Part shown: piece after piece, positions 9,449-17,636 of the stretch | Position numbering within the stretch: position 1 is the first letter of the stretch | How the letters are laid out: every line of letters begins with the position of its first letter | Assembly: GCF_020510425.1 (NCBI RefSeq) | Contig: NZ_JAHBAH010000001.1 | Span: forward strand, 4,073,001 to 4,137,000 | Reading direction: 5' to 3' | Length of the DNA stretch: 64,000 nucleotides | DNA from: Quatrionicoccus australiensis | Lineage (GTDB): Bacteria > Pseudomonadota > Gammaproteobacteria > Burkholderiales > Rhodocyclaceae | Notes under the pieces: generated by a model | Told to the model about the DNA's origin: nothing | Seen by the model: the letters and a program-made list of their open reading frames with translations, nothing else | The model's database searches: none | Program-made: the position numbers and the translations under genes

Positions 9449-11148
9449 TCCAGTTCGACCGGCATCTGTGGCGACGCTTTCGGGTCATCGCCGCCCCGTA
9501 CTGGCTGCATGATGAAAAATGGCAGGCGCGCGGCCTGCTGCTCCTGCTTGTTCTCTTGCTGCTCGGCCAGACCGGCTTTGCCGTGTTCTTCAACGAGCAG
9601 ACCGGCGAATTCACGTCGGCCCTCGCGGCGCGCGACGAGGACCGCTTCTGGGCGGCGATCCGTACCTGTCTCGCGATCCTGGTCGTCGGCGTGCCGATCT
9701 ACGCTTTCTACTACTACGTGCGCGACTCGCTCGGCCTTTACTGGCGGCGCTGGCTGACCCGGCACTTTCTCGGCCGTTATTTCGCCAACCGCGCCTATTA
9801 CGAGCTGAACGGCAGCGCCGAGATCGACAATCCCGACCAACGCGTCGCCGAGGACATCGCCACCTTCACCCAGAAGTCGCTGCAGTTCCTGCTGGTCGTG
9901 ATCGGCGCGCTGCTGCAGCTGATCGCCTTTTCCGGCGTGCTGTGGTCGATCTCGCGCGAACTGGTGGTCTTCCTGATCTTCTATGCGCTGGCCGGCACGG
10001 CAATTACCGTACTCGTCTTCGGCAAGGTGCTGATCGGGCTCAATTTTTACCAGTTGAAGCGCGAGGCGGATTTTCGTTTCAGCCTGGTGCGCATTCGCGA
10101 AAACGCCGAGGCGATCGCCTTCTATCGCGGCGAGGTGCAGGAGTCGGCGCAGGTTGGCCGGCATTTCAACGAAGCCTTCAGCAATTTCAGCAAGCTGATC
10201 CGGGTGCAGTTGAACCTCAATCTCTTTCAGTACGGCTACAGCTTCATGACCGTCATCCTGCCCAGCGCGATCATCGCCGGCCGGGTGCTTGCCGGCGAGC
10301 TCGAAGTCGGCCGGGCGATCCAGGCGGCCGGTGCCTTCGCCGCGATTCTCGGCGCCCTGACCGTGATCATCGACAACTTCGACAGCTTCAGCAAATTCGC
10401 GGCCGGTATCGACCGCCTGCACAGCTTCGCGCACTTTCTCGCCGGCCGGGGCGAGCCGCCGCCGGCAACGGCTGCCCGCATCGGCTTTGTCGACAACCCG
10501 GAACTGATCATCGAGCACCTCACCCTGCAAACGCCGAACGGCGAACGCACGCTGATTCGCGATCTGTCGCTGCGTATCGCGCCGGGGCAGGGCGTGCTCA
10601 TCGTTGGCGCCAGCGGCTGCGGCAAAAGCTCCTTGCTGCGCGCCATCGCCGGCCTCTGGCACACCGGCAGCGGCCGCATCCTGCGCCCGGATTCCGATGA
10701 AATGCTCTTTCTGCCGCAGCGTCCCTACATGCTGCTGGCCAGCCTGCGCCAGCAACTGCTTTACCCGCTGCAGGCGCGGGAAATCGGCGACGAGGATCTG
10801 CTCGCCCTGCTGCAGCGGGTCAATCTGCCCAATCTGGCGGCGCATTTCGGTGGGCTCGATGCCGAGCTTGACTGGGCCAAGGTGCTATCGGTCGGTGAGC
10901 AACAGCGTGTCGCGATGGCGCGCGTGCTGCTCGCTGCGCCGCGTTACGCGATTCTCGACGAGGCGACCAGCGCCCTCGACATCGCCAATGAAGACAGTCT
11001 CTACCGCCAACTGGCGGCGAGCGGCACGACGCTGATCAGCATCGGCCATCGTCCGACCATTCTCAAGTATCACCCGCAGGTGCTCGAGCTGGTCGGTGAC
11101 GGCAGCTGGCGTCTGTATGCCGCTGACGATTACCGCTTCAATGTCTAG
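9445..11148 (+). CDS. SbmA/BacA-YddA-type ABC transporter (fused permease and ATPase)
   Basis: 567-residue inner-membrane half-transporter of the ABCD/YddA type. About 330 residues with around six membrane helices resemble the SbmA/BacA fold, including the SLGLYWRRWLTRHFLGRYF region. A nucleotide-binding domain follows: Walker A G388-S396 with Lys394, a variant signature SVGEQQ starting at Ser482 in place of the usual LSGGQ, and Walker B Asp505/Glu506 (ILDEATSALD). The variant signature is common in this subfamily, from memory. Such proteins import peptides or small molecules; the substrate here is unknown. Its start overlaps the upstream secreted-protein gene by four bases. Confidence 0.88.
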   Translation: MIQFDRHLWRRFRVIAAPYWLHDEKWQARGLLLLLVLLLLGQTGFAVFFNEQTGEFTSALAARDEDRFWAAIRTCLAILVVGVPIYAFYYYVRDSLGLYWRRWLTRHFLGRYFANRAYYELNGSAEIDNPDQRVAEDIATFTQKSLQFLLVVIGALLQLIAFSGVLWSISRELVVFLIFYALAGTAITVLVFGKVLIGLNFYQLKREADFRFSLVRIRENAEAIAFYRGEVQESAQVGRHFNEAFSNFSKLIRVQLNLNLFQYGYSFMTVILPSAIIAGRVLAGELEVGRAIQAAGAFAAILGALTVIIDNFDSFSKFAAGIDRLHSFAHFLAGRGEPPPATAARIGFVDNPELIIEHLTLQTPNGERTLIRDLSLRIAPGQGVLIVGASGCGKSSLLRAIAGLWHTGSGRILRPDSDEMLFLPQRPYMLLASLRQQLLYPLQAREIGDEDLLALLQRVNLPNLAAHFGGLDAELDWAKVLSVGEQQRVAMARVLLAAPRYAILDEATSALDIANEDSLYRQLAASGTTLISIGHRPTILKYHPQVLELVGDGSWRLYAADDYRFNV

Positions 11149-11185
11149 CGGCGGCGTTCGGCCTGCATTTTCAGGAGAGAAGAGC

Positions 11186-11359
11186 ATGAACGAAGAACTG
11201 CCGCGCCGTGGCAAGTTGTATCCGGCAAATCATCCGGGGTGCGCACATTGGGCGCCGCTTGTTCCGCCAGCGGTCGACCCTCTGGACGGGGCAAAAACCG
11301 TGACGCCGACCGAAGCGCCGGTTCGCCGGCCGCAGCCAGCGCTCAGGCGGCTGCTTTGA
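11186..11359 (+). CDS. Possible small protein of 57 residues
   Basis: A short frame starting with ATG at 11186 behind a good ribosome site (AGGAGA, seven bases upstream) and ending at 11359. The product is Pro-rich and basic with no hydrophobic segment and no family I recognise. It starts 37 bases after the ABC transporter stop. Its last 17 bases overlap the 3' end of the convergent LapA-family gene. The ribosome site argues for translation, but the composition (9 Pro) could equally reflect chance in GC-rich DNA. Confidence 0.35.
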   Translation: MNEELPRRGKLYPANHPGCAHWAPLVPPAVDPLDGAKTVTPTEAPVRRPQPALRRLL

Positions 11360-11555
11360 CCCGGTGATGCTGCAGGTTGGCGTGCAGGAACCAGCCGAGC
11401 AGCACGCCGGTCACCAGGGTAAAAAAGATCAGCAGGGCGCTCGACATCGAGGTCTGCCAGACGAGAAACGAAATTTCAACGATCGCCACGTTCTGGGCGA
11501 TGAAAAGCACCGCCAGGACCGAGAGGGTCAGCACCAGGATCAGTTTCAGGTTCAT
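11343..11555 (-). CDS. LapA-domain (DUF1049) small membrane protein
   Basis: 70-residue inner-membrane protein with two hydrophobic helices: residues about 3-22, then a QNVAIVEISFLVWQ loop, then about 38-60 (LLIFFTLVTGVLLGWFL). This arrangement is diagnostic for the LapA/DUF1049 family, whose E. coli member acts with LapB in control of LPS synthesis; most members are uncharacterised. ATG 11555 is used; the extra upstream codon is TTG. It is the last gene of a minus-strand run of small envelope genes. Confidence 0.85.
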   Translation of the reverse strand: MNLKLILVLTLSVLAVLFIAQNVAIVEISFLVWQTSMSSALLIFFTLVTGVLLGWFLHANLQHHRVKAAA

Positions 11556-11574
11556 CAATTGCTTCTTTCGCGAA

Positions 11575-11607
11575 GACAGGCCGCGACCTTGCGGGGCGCG
11601 GCCTGTC
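11575..11607 (-). terminator. Hairpin between the 104-residue gene and the LapA gene
   Basis: An 11-bp perfect stem (GACAGGCCGCG / CGCGGCCTGTC) with an 11-base loop, nine bases beyond the stop codon of the minus-strand gene at 11616-11930. No T-run follows, so it is a possible partial terminator or RNA-stability element separating the BON/coiled-coil pair from the LapA gene. Confidence 0.5.
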
Positions 11608-11615
11608 CGGTGGGC

Positions 11616-11930
11616 TTACTTGTACTTGTCCTGGGCGGCATTGATGCCGACGCGGAAGTCGTCCCAGAGTTTGTCGGCGGTCAGTTTGAGCTGCTCCCAG
11701 GCGGCACCGGTCGACCTGCCCAATTCGTGCATTTTCTCGGAGGCGGCCTGCTGCTTCAGGCGGAGTGCCTGCAGCTCCTCAGTCCGGTGCAAGCGAAGAT
11801 CGGCGGCGACGTTGCCCATCTTGGCTTCGAGCAGAACGATCTGGGCGTTCCACTCCTTGAGTTGGGCTGCCATTTTCTGCTGATAGATGTTTTCGTTTTC
11901 CACGCTCATTCCTTTTCTGTTCTGACTCAT
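11616..11930 (-). CDS. Small coiled-coil protein, function unknown
   Basis: 104-residue soluble protein, predicted helical almost throughout, with heptad-like spacing (MAAQLKEWNAQIVLLEAKM onward). No signal peptide. It resembles small conserved betaproteobacterial coiled-coil proteins without assigned function. The chosen ATG (11930) overlaps the stop of the upstream BON lipoprotein gene by four bases, indicating coupled translation. An internal ATG at 11909 has AAAGGA immediately before it but with too little spacing. Confidence 0.7.
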   Translation of the reverse strand: MSQNRKGMSVENENIYQQKMAAQLKEWNAQIVLLEAKMGNVAADLRLHRTEELQALRLKQQAASEKMHELGRSTGAAWEQLKLTADKLWDDFRVGINAAQDKYK

Positions 11931-12346
11931 TTGCCAGCGGTTGTCGTCAGGTGATTGACCACGTTCTTGACGCCGCTGACACCGGCAGCCAGCGTCTTGG
12001 CCCGGTCGTTGAGCGCAGCGGTGTCGACCGTGCCGCCCAGGGTGACGACGCCATTGACGGTATCGACGGTCATCTTCAGGGAGTCAAGCCCGGGTTCGGC
12101 GAGGAAGGCCGTCTTGACGCGGGTGGTGATCTCGGTGTCCTCGATTGCGGTGCCGGTCTTGCTGCCGGCATCGCTCAGCTTTTTGTCCAGTTTGTCGGTT
12201 GCTTCGGAGACTTTCTTGCCGGCATCGCTGGCCGTCTCGTCGAGTTTTTTGCCTGCCGATTCGGCGGGGCCGGGTTTGTCGCAGGCGGTGAGTCCGGCGG
12301 CAAGGATCAGGGAAAAGCCGAGTAGCTTGAATTGCTTGGTGTTCAT
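11927..12346 (-). CDS. BON-domain lipoprotein
   Basis: 139-residue lipoprotein. Its lipobox LTAC places the lipidated cysteine at residue 22. A charged Lys/Asp/Ser-rich linker (about 25-68) follows, then a single BON domain (about 70-135: ITTRVKTAFL, GVVTLGGTVDT, AAGVSGVKNVVN). BON proteins such as OsmY are periplasmic or outer-membrane and often stress-induced. It heads a minus-strand pair with the overlapping coiled-coil gene. The 63 bases between its ATG and the DUF3309 stop would carry its leader. Confidence 0.85.
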   Translation of the reverse strand: MNTKQFKLLGFSLILAAGLTACDKPGPAESAGKKLDETASDAGKKVSEATDKLDKKLSDAGSKTGTAIEDTEITTRVKTAFLAEPGLDSLKMTVDTVNGVVTLGGTVDTAALNDRAKTLAAGVSGVKNVVNHLTTTAGK

Positions 12347-12409
12347 GGTTTTACTCCGAAAAAGCTGAAAATTGCCGCCGACGCCAGTCGGGGCGGGGTT
12401 TCACAAAGG

Positions 12410-12568
12410 CTAGAGGCGGCCGGTCAGGACCAGGATGACGAGCACCAGTACAACCAGCCCGATACCGCCGCTTGGCGCGTAACCCCAGCCGCGGCTGTGC
12501 GGCCAGGCGGGGATGGCGCCGAGCAGCATCAATACAAGAATGATCAGCAGAATTGTTCCCAGTGTCAT
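12410..12568 (-). CDS. DUF3309-type 52-residue membrane protein
   Basis: A 52-codon frame behind a textbook ribosome site (AGGAGG, six bases before the ATG). The product has an N-terminal helix (TILLIILVLMLLGAIP), a short loop with the W-P-HSRGWGYAPSG motif and a second helix (GLVVLVLVILVLTG). This is the pattern of the DUF3309 family of small proteobacterial membrane proteins. It is the first gene of the minus-strand set of small envelope genes and too short for ordinary length cutoffs. Function unknown. Confidence 0.85.
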   Translation of the reverse strand: MTLGTILLIILVLMLLGAIPAWPHSRGWGYAPSGGIGLVVLVLVILVLTGRL

Positions 12569-12804
12569 TTAAGTCCTCCTGACGGAAAGTTCGCGCAAAG
12601 TGCGCCGCCCAACCGGGCGAAATGGCTGCACTGATTGCAGTGATCGCATTCTTGGCGATTGCCCCGGCACAGTCTGTTGCCTGGCACACAGACCGGGAGA
12701 TGACTTCCATGGGAACTTTTGTCCGGATGCCGGGCGAACCCGGTATCCGGCAAGCCTTGCCTGGTGGCAGGCTTGCCTGTTTTCCCAGTTACCCAGGAGG
12801 CATG

Positions 12805-13066
12805 ATGACTACCGAAATCAATAGCGCACCCATCGTCGGTTGCAAGGAAACCCGTTGCTAACGAAATCAAGGGAATGGTCGGCGGTGCCGGCGAACTCAT
12901 CGATCAGGCCGGGCAGGTCATCGCGGCCGAAGCTGGCGTCGTTGCCGGCAAGGCACGCTGCATGTCGGCCGCGACCCGGCAGTACGTGCACCGCAATCCG
13001 TGGACCATCGTCGGCATTGCAGCGACCGCCGGCCTGGTCATCGGCGCCTTGCTCAGTCGACGCTGA
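12805..13066 (+). pseudogene. DUF883/ElaB-YqjD-type gene broken by a +1 frameshift
   Basis: The frame opening at ATG 12805 behind AGGAGG (12795-12800) reads 18 codons and stops at 12859-12861. If one C of the CCC run at 12851-12853 is removed, the frame continues from GTT GCT AAC GAA ATC into an 86-residue protein ending at 13066. Its C-terminal region (RNPWTIVGIAATAGLVIGALLSRR-type membrane anchor) and upstream helix are typical of ElaB/YqjD/DUF883, a small family that tethers ribosomes to the inner membrane in E. coli. Either a real disruption or a single-base sequencing error. The 236-base stretch before it (12569-12804) shows no gene I can support. Confidence 0.75.
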
Positions 13067-13169
13067 GCGGGTCGTACTCCATTCAAACCCGCATCACCGA
13101 CGAGCAGCTTGCAGCGGCGATTTTTACTTTCGGATCGCCACTTTTCCGACTTTTCAAGGATGCCCCGCG

Positions 13170-15647
13170 ATGAGCGATTTGCTGACGACGGTTCTGCTGG
13201 TTGAGGACAACCCGGGCGAAATCGGGCTGATTACCGGTGCCCTGGCCGGGGCGCCCGGGCAGGTGTTTTCTGTCGCGACGGCAAATTGCCAGGCGGCAGC
13301 GGTCGACCGCCTGGAAAAGGGCAAAATCGATGTCGTCCTGATTGATCTGGGCTTGCCGGACGGGCAGGGCATGGCCCTCTTCGAGCGCGTCTTCATGATG
13401 CAGCCCGGCATCCTGATCATTCTGCTCTGTGCGCCGGCCGACGAAGAAATCGCCCGTCTCGCCGTGCAGCGCGGTGCCGAGGATTATTTCGTCAAGGGCC
13501 ACGTCGATGCGCACTGGCTGCCGCGTGCCCTGCATTACCTGATCGAACGCAAGGCAACGCGGGAAGCGCTGCGCGAGAGCGAGGCACGCTTTCGCGCGAT
13601 GAGCGACGCGTCGCCGCTCGGTATTTTCGTGTCCGATGCGCAGGGCGACTGCATCTACACCAATGCCGCTTACCACGAGATATCCGGGCTCAACCTGGAA
13701 CAGACCCTGGGCACCAGCTGGAGCATGGCGATTCACCCGGACGACAGGCAACGCATTGTCATCGCCTGGCGCGATGCGGTGCGCGGCGACGAAGCCTTCC
13801 AGGCCGAGGTGCGCTTTTTGCGCCGTGATGGCAGCATCGTCTGGACGCGCCTGAATGCGGCGGCGATGCGCGATGGCTGGACCTTGCGCGGGCGCGTCCA
13901 GATCGTCGAGGACATCACCGCCCGCAAGGCCGTCGAAGCCGAGTTGAAACAGATACAGGAAGACCTGTTCGCGGAGAAGGAGCGTGCCCAGGTGACGCTC
14001 AACTCGATCGGCGATGCCGTGCTGACGACCAATCTGCAGGCCAATGTGACCTATCTCAATCTGGTCGCCGAGGCGATGACTGGCTGGTCGCGCGAGGATG
14101 CGCTGGGCCGGCCGCTCGCCGAGGTCTTCCGGATCGTTGACGGGCAGAGCCGGAAAGTGGCAGAGAGTCCGGCCCTGCGGGCGATGAGCGAGGACCGGGT
14201 GGTCGGGCTGGCTGCCAACAGCATGCTGATCCGGCGCGATGGCAGCGAAGCGGCGATCGAGGATTCCTCGGCGCCGATTCATAACCGCGACGGCAAGGTG
14301 GCCGGTGCGGTGATCGTCTTTCACGATGTCAGCGCCTCGCGGGCGATGGCGCAGAAAATGTCGCATCTTGCCCAGCACGATTTCCTGACCGGCCTGCCGA
14401 ACCGGCTGCTGCTCACCGAGCGGCTGTCGCAGGCGATCGGCCAGGCGCACCGTCACCGCAAGCAGGTCGGGCTGCTTTTTCTCGATCTCGACTATTTCAA
14501 GAACATCAACGACTCGCTCGGGCACCTCATCGGCGACCAGTTGCTGCAATCGGTGGCCGGGCGCCTCGCCAGCTGCGTGCGCAATACCGATACGGTCTGC
14601 CGCCAGGGCGGCGACGAGTTCGTCATCCTGCTCGCCGAGATCGAACAGCCGCAGGACGCGGCGCAGATTGCCGAAAAGTTGCTTGCCTCGCTGCTCACGC
14701 CGCATCTGATCGATGGCCACGAACTGCATGTGACCCTGAGCATCGGCATCAGCATCTACCCGAACGACGGCATCAGCGCCGACAGCGCCATGCAGAACGC
14801 CGATACCGCGATGTATTACGCCAAGGCCAATGGCCGCAACAATTACCAGTTTTTCACCAGCGACATGAATACCCGCGCCGTGCAGCGCCTGCTCGTCGAG
14901 AACAGCCTGCGCCGTGCCTTGAGCAAAGGCGAGTTCGAACTGCACTACCAGCCGAAGATGGACATCGCCTCCGGCCGGATGATCGGCAGCGAGGCGCTGC
15001 TGCGCTGGAAGGACCCGAAGCTCGGCATGATCTATCCCGGCCAGTTCATCCCGGTTGCCGAAGAATGCGGTCTGATCGTGCCGATCGGGCGCTGGGTCTT
15101 GCGCGAGGCCTGTCGCCAGGTACAGGCCTGGCTGGCAGCCGGTCAGCCAGCGGTGCCGGTGTCAGTCAATATTTCGGCGGTGGAGTTTCGCCATGTCGAT
15201 TTTCTGCCGAGCGTTGCCGCGATTCTTGCGGAAACCGGCCTGCCACCGGGCTATCTCGAACTGGAACTGACTGAAAGCATCCTGATGCACGAGGCGGCAT
15301 CGTCGGAGTCGATGCTGACCGCACTCAAGGGCATGGGGCTGAATCTGGCGATCGACGATTTCGGGACCGGCTATTCCAGCCTCAGCTACCTGAACCGCTT
15401 TCCGATCGATACGCTGAAGATCGACCAGTCCTTCCTGCGCGATATCGCGACCAACGCTGACAACGCCACCATTGTCAGCGCGGTGATCGGCATGGGGCAA
15501 AAGTTGAAGCAGAAGGTGGTCGCCGAAGGGATAGAAACGGCCGAACAACTGGCTTTCTTGCGCGATGAGAAATGTGATGGCGGGCAGGGCTTCCTGTTCA
15601 GCTACCCGGTGTCGGCGGAGAATTTTGTTGCCTTGATGAATAGTTAA
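13170..15647 (+). CDS. Receiver-PAS-PAS-GGDEF-EAL c-di-GMP enzyme
   Basis: 825-residue cytoplasmic signalling protein. Order: receiver (about 7-125, Asp59 in LIDLGLPDG), PAS (about 140-260), PAS (about 270-395), GGDEF (about 400-560) and EAL (about 575-820). The diguanylate cyclase motif is intact (GGDEF at 480-484) with an RNTD inhibitory I-site five residues before it. The phosphodiesterase side is also intact (EAL at 608-610, DDFGTGYSSL, KIDQSF, EGIET). It can therefore be bifunctional. A receiver domain at the N-terminus suggests control by an unlinked kinase. Start 13170 has AAGGA nine bases upstream. Confidence 0.92.
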   Translation: MSDLLTTVLLVEDNPGEIGLITGALAGAPGQVFSVATANCQAAAVDRLEKGKIDVVLIDLGLPDGQGMALFERVFMMQPGILIILLCAPADEEIARLAVQRGAEDYFVKGHVDAHWLPRALHYLIERKATREALRESEARFRAMSDASPLGIFVSDAQGDCIYTNAAYHEISGLNLEQTLGTSWSMAIHPDDRQRIVIAWRDAVRGDEAFQAEVRFLRRDGSIVWTRLNAAAMRDGWTLRGRVQIVEDITARKAVEAELKQIQEDLFAEKERAQVTLNSIGDAVLTTNLQANVTYLNLVAEAMTGWSREDALGRPLAEVFRIVDGQSRKVAESPALRAMSEDRVVGLAANSMLIRRDGSEAAIEDSSAPIHNRDGKVAGAVIVFHDVSASRAMAQKMSHLAQHDFLTGLPNRLLLTERLSQAIGQAHRHRKQVGLLFLDLDYFKNINDSLGHLIGDQLLQSVAGRLASCVRNTDTVCRQGGDEFVILLAEIEQPQDAAQIAEKLLASLLTPHLIDGHELHVTLSIGISIYPNDGISADSAMQNADTAMYYAKANGRNNYQFFTSDMNTRAVQRLLVENSLRRALSKGEFELHYQPKMDIASGRMIGSEALLRWKDPKLGMIYPGQFIPVAEECGLIVPIGRWVLREACRQVQAWLAAGQPAVPVSVNISAVEFRHVDFLPSVAAILAETGLPPGYLELELTESILMHEAASSESMLTALKGMGLNLAIDDFGTGYSSLSYLNRFPIDTLKIDQSFLRDIATNADNATIVSAVIGMGQKLKQKVVAEGIETAEQLAFLRDEKCDGGQGFLFSYPVSAENFVALMNS

Positions 15648-15754
15648 TAAGTTATAAAACAAAGACAAGGATAATTTATCTAATGTAACACATGAACAGT
15701 TAGACGGAATTGTAAGCCTGAAAAAGCACCTTCCTGTGCCCCCAAATTTGTTAC

Positions 15755-15769
15755 TAGACGACTGGTCTA
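15755..15769. promoter_or_regulatory. NemR-type operator upstream of the TetR gene
   Basis: Sequence TAGACGACTGGTCTA: half-sites TAGAC and GTCTA separated by five bases, 23 bases before the regulator's ATG. The same half-sites occur before nemA at 16436-16450. E. coli NemR binds a TAGACC-GGTCTA palindrome, so this is probably an autoregulatory site for the TetR-family regulator. Confidence 0.75.
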
Positions 15770-15791
15770 ATTCGTGGCAGACTGCCGTCCC

Positions 15792-16379
15792 ATGAACTTA
15801 CGTCACGACAATACGCGTCAGCACATCATCGATATCGGTTACGGGATCATCGCCGGCAAGGGCTTTTCCAGCGTCGGCCTGAACGAGATCCTGAAGACGG
15901 CGGGTGTGCCGAAAGGCTCTTTCTATCACTACTTCGAATCCAAGGAGCAGTACGGTCAGGCCTTGCTCGAAGACTATTTCGCCAATTACCTGGTCGGCAT
16001 CGACGAGTTGCTGCAAGCCGAAGCGGCGTCCAGCCACGAGCGCCTGATGCGCTACTGGCAGCGCTGGCTGGACAAGCAGTGCGCGGCGGCCTGTTCCGAC
16101 CAGAAGTGCCTGGTCGTCAAGCTCAGCGCCGAAGTCGCCGATCTGTCGGACACCATGCGTATCACGCTGCGCGACGGTACCGACCAGATCGTGGCGCGGA
16201 TTGCCGCGCTGATCGAAGCCGGCGTTGCCGATGGCTCGCTGCCGCCGCTGGCGCCGCTCGCTACCGCGCAAATGCTTTACCAGCTGTGGCTGGGTGCCAG
16301 CCTGCTCGGCAAGCTGCATCGCAACAGCGAAGCGCTCGATAACGCCATGCAGTTCACGCAAACCCTGTTTTCCCGCTAA
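15792..16379 (+). CDS. nemR: NemR-like TetR-family repressor
   Basis: 195-residue TetR/AcrR regulator. The helix-turn-helix (about 20-50) contains GLNEILKTAGVPKGSFYHYFESKE. In the ligand domain a cysteine cluster (KQCAAACSDQKC, about 95-106) resembles the redox-active cysteines of E. coli NemR that sense electrophiles and hypochlorite. It lies immediately upstream of nemA, and matching operators precede both genes, which supports the nemR assignment. I chose ATG 15792; a GTG at 15774 is in frame, but the operator lies just upstream of both. Expected role: derepress nemA and perhaps the following genes under electrophile stress. Confidence 0.85.
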   Translation: MNLRHDNTRQHIIDIGYGIIAGKGFSSVGLNEILKTAGVPKGSFYHYFESKEQYGQALLEDYFANYLVGIDELLQAEAASSHERLMRYWQRWLDKQCAAACSDQKCLVVKLSAEVADLSDTMRITLRDGTDQIVARIAALIEAGVADGSLPPLAPLATAQMLYQLWLGASLLGKLHRNSEALDNAMQFTQTLFSR

Positions 16380-16435
16380 GGCGAAAGTGCTTTAGCGGTC
16401 GACGTCCTGAATCAGCCTTTTTTTAAATCAAAGTT

Positions 16436-16450
16436 TAGACGACCGGTCTA
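16436..16450. promoter_or_regulatory. NemR-type operator upstream of nemA
   Basis: Sequence TAGACGACCGGTCTA, matching the site at 15755-15769 in 14 of 15 positions and having the same TAGAC-N5-GTCTA half-sites. It ends 38 bases before the nemA ATG, within the expected promoter region, so it is the likely repressor site controlling nemA. Confidence 0.8.
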
Positions 16451-16488
16451 ATTTATTTTTCGGAATACCCCGTTAAGGAGAATCACCC

Positions 16489-17571
16489 ATGACTACCTTG
16501 TTCGACCCCATCCAGATCGGCGACATCGCACTCGCCAACCGTATCGTCATGGCGCCGCTGACGCGTAACCGCGCCATCGCCGGCAATGTCGCCGGTCCGA
16601 TGACTGCCGAGTATTACCGTCAGCGCGCCACGGCCGGCCTGATCATTGCCGAAGCCAGCCAGATCAGCCCGATCGCCCAGGGTTACCTCGATACCCCGGG
16701 CATCTACAGCGCCGAGCAGGTCGCCGGCTGGCGCCAGGTCACCGATGCCGTGCATGCGGCCGGCGGCAAGATCGTGCTGCAACTCTGGCACGTCGGCCGT
16801 GTCTCGCACAGCTCGCTGCTGCCGGATGGCGCTGCTCCGGTGTCGTCGACCGACAAGGTCGCGAATGCCTCGACCTTCACCAAGGACGGCTTCGTTCCCG
16901 TATCCACGCCGCGCGCCCTGCGTGACGATGAGATTCCCGGCCTGATCGAGGATTACCGCCTTGCTGCGCGCAATGCCATCGATGCCGGCTTTGACGGCGT
17001 CGAGATCCACGCTGCCAACACCTACCTGATCGAGCAGTTCCTGCGCGACAGCGTCAATGAGCGCAGCGGCCCGTACGGCGGCAGCATCGCCAACCGCGCC
17101 CGCCTGCTGCTCGAAGTCGTCGCAGCGATCAGCAAGGAAATCGGCGCCGGTCGCACCGGTGTGCGCCTGAGCCCGATGACCACCTTCACGGCACCGCTCG
17201 ACAGCGATCCGCAGGCGCTCTACGGCTATATCGTCGAACAGCTCGCACCGTTCGGTCTGGCTTACCTGCATGTGATCGAAGGCGAAACCGGTGGTACGCG
17301 CACGCCAGAAGGCAAGGCTTTCGACTACGAGGCCCTGCACCGTGCTTTCCCGGGCGCCTGGATGCTCAATAACGGCTATTCGCGCCAACTGGCGATCGAT
17401 AACGTCGCCGACGGCAAGGCCGATCTGGTCGCCTTTGGCCGGCCCTTCATCAGCACGCCGGACCTCGTCCGTCGCCTGCGTGAAGACAAGCCGTTCAACG
17501 AACTGCGTGCCGACAAGCTTTACGGCGGCGGTGCCGAGGGTTACACCGATTACCCGACGCTGGCTGCCTGA
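16489..17571 (+). CDS. nemA: N-ethylmaleimide reductase, Old Yellow Enzyme family
   Basis: 360-residue FMN-dependent ene-reductase that reduces activated alkenes, maleimides and nitro compounds with NADPH. The TIM-barrel starts with LFDPIQIGDIALANRIVMAPLTR. The substrate-binding pair His174/Asn177 lies in the EIHAANTYLIEQFL element, followed by the active-site Tyr179. FMN-binding elements (RLSP near 225, AFGRPFI near 320) are present. Length matches family members. AAGGAG precedes the ATG. It is regulated by the adjacent nemR through the operator at 16436. A terminator at 17589 separates it from the DMT transporter gene. Confidence 0.95.
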   Translation: MTTLFDPIQIGDIALANRIVMAPLTRNRAIAGNVAGPMTAEYYRQRATAGLIIAEASQISPIAQGYLDTPGIYSAEQVAGWRQVTDAVHAAGGKIVLQLWHVGRVSHSSLLPDGAAPVSSTDKVANASTFTKDGFVPVSTPRALRDDEIPGLIEDYRLAARNAIDAGFDGVEIHAANTYLIEQFLRDSVNERSGPYGGSIANRARLLLEVVAAISKEIGAGRTGVRLSPMTTFTAPLDSDPQALYGYIVEQLAPFGLAYLHVIEGETGGTRTPEGKAFDYEALHRAFPGAWMLNNGYSRQLAIDNVADGKADLVAFGRPFISTPDLVRRLREDKPFNELRADKLYGGGAEGYTDYPTLAA

Positions 17572-17588
17572 TTTCTGATTCACCCCGT

Positions 17589-17624
17589 GCCCCGACCGGT
17601 CAACCGCCGGCCGGGGCCGTTTTT
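17589..17624 (+). terminator. Rho-independent terminator after nemA
   Basis: An 11-bp stem with one mismatch (GCCCCGACCGG / CCGGCCGGGGC) around a 7-base loop, followed by CGTTTTT. It lies 18 bases after the nemA stop, so nemA is normally terminated before the next gene. Confidence 0.85.
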
Positions 17625-17636
17625 CCCGGAAATTTC

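Noticed and set aside
12622..12861. 79-codon frame running into the DUF883 start
   Set aside because: Its tail is simply the first 18 codons of the frameshifted DUF883 gene; the upstream part has no good ribosome site and no family resemblance.
13083..14945. 620-codon minus-strand frame opposite the GGDEF-EAL gene
   Set aside because: Antisense shadow of a gene with intact catalytic motifs; no recognisable family and no ribosome site.
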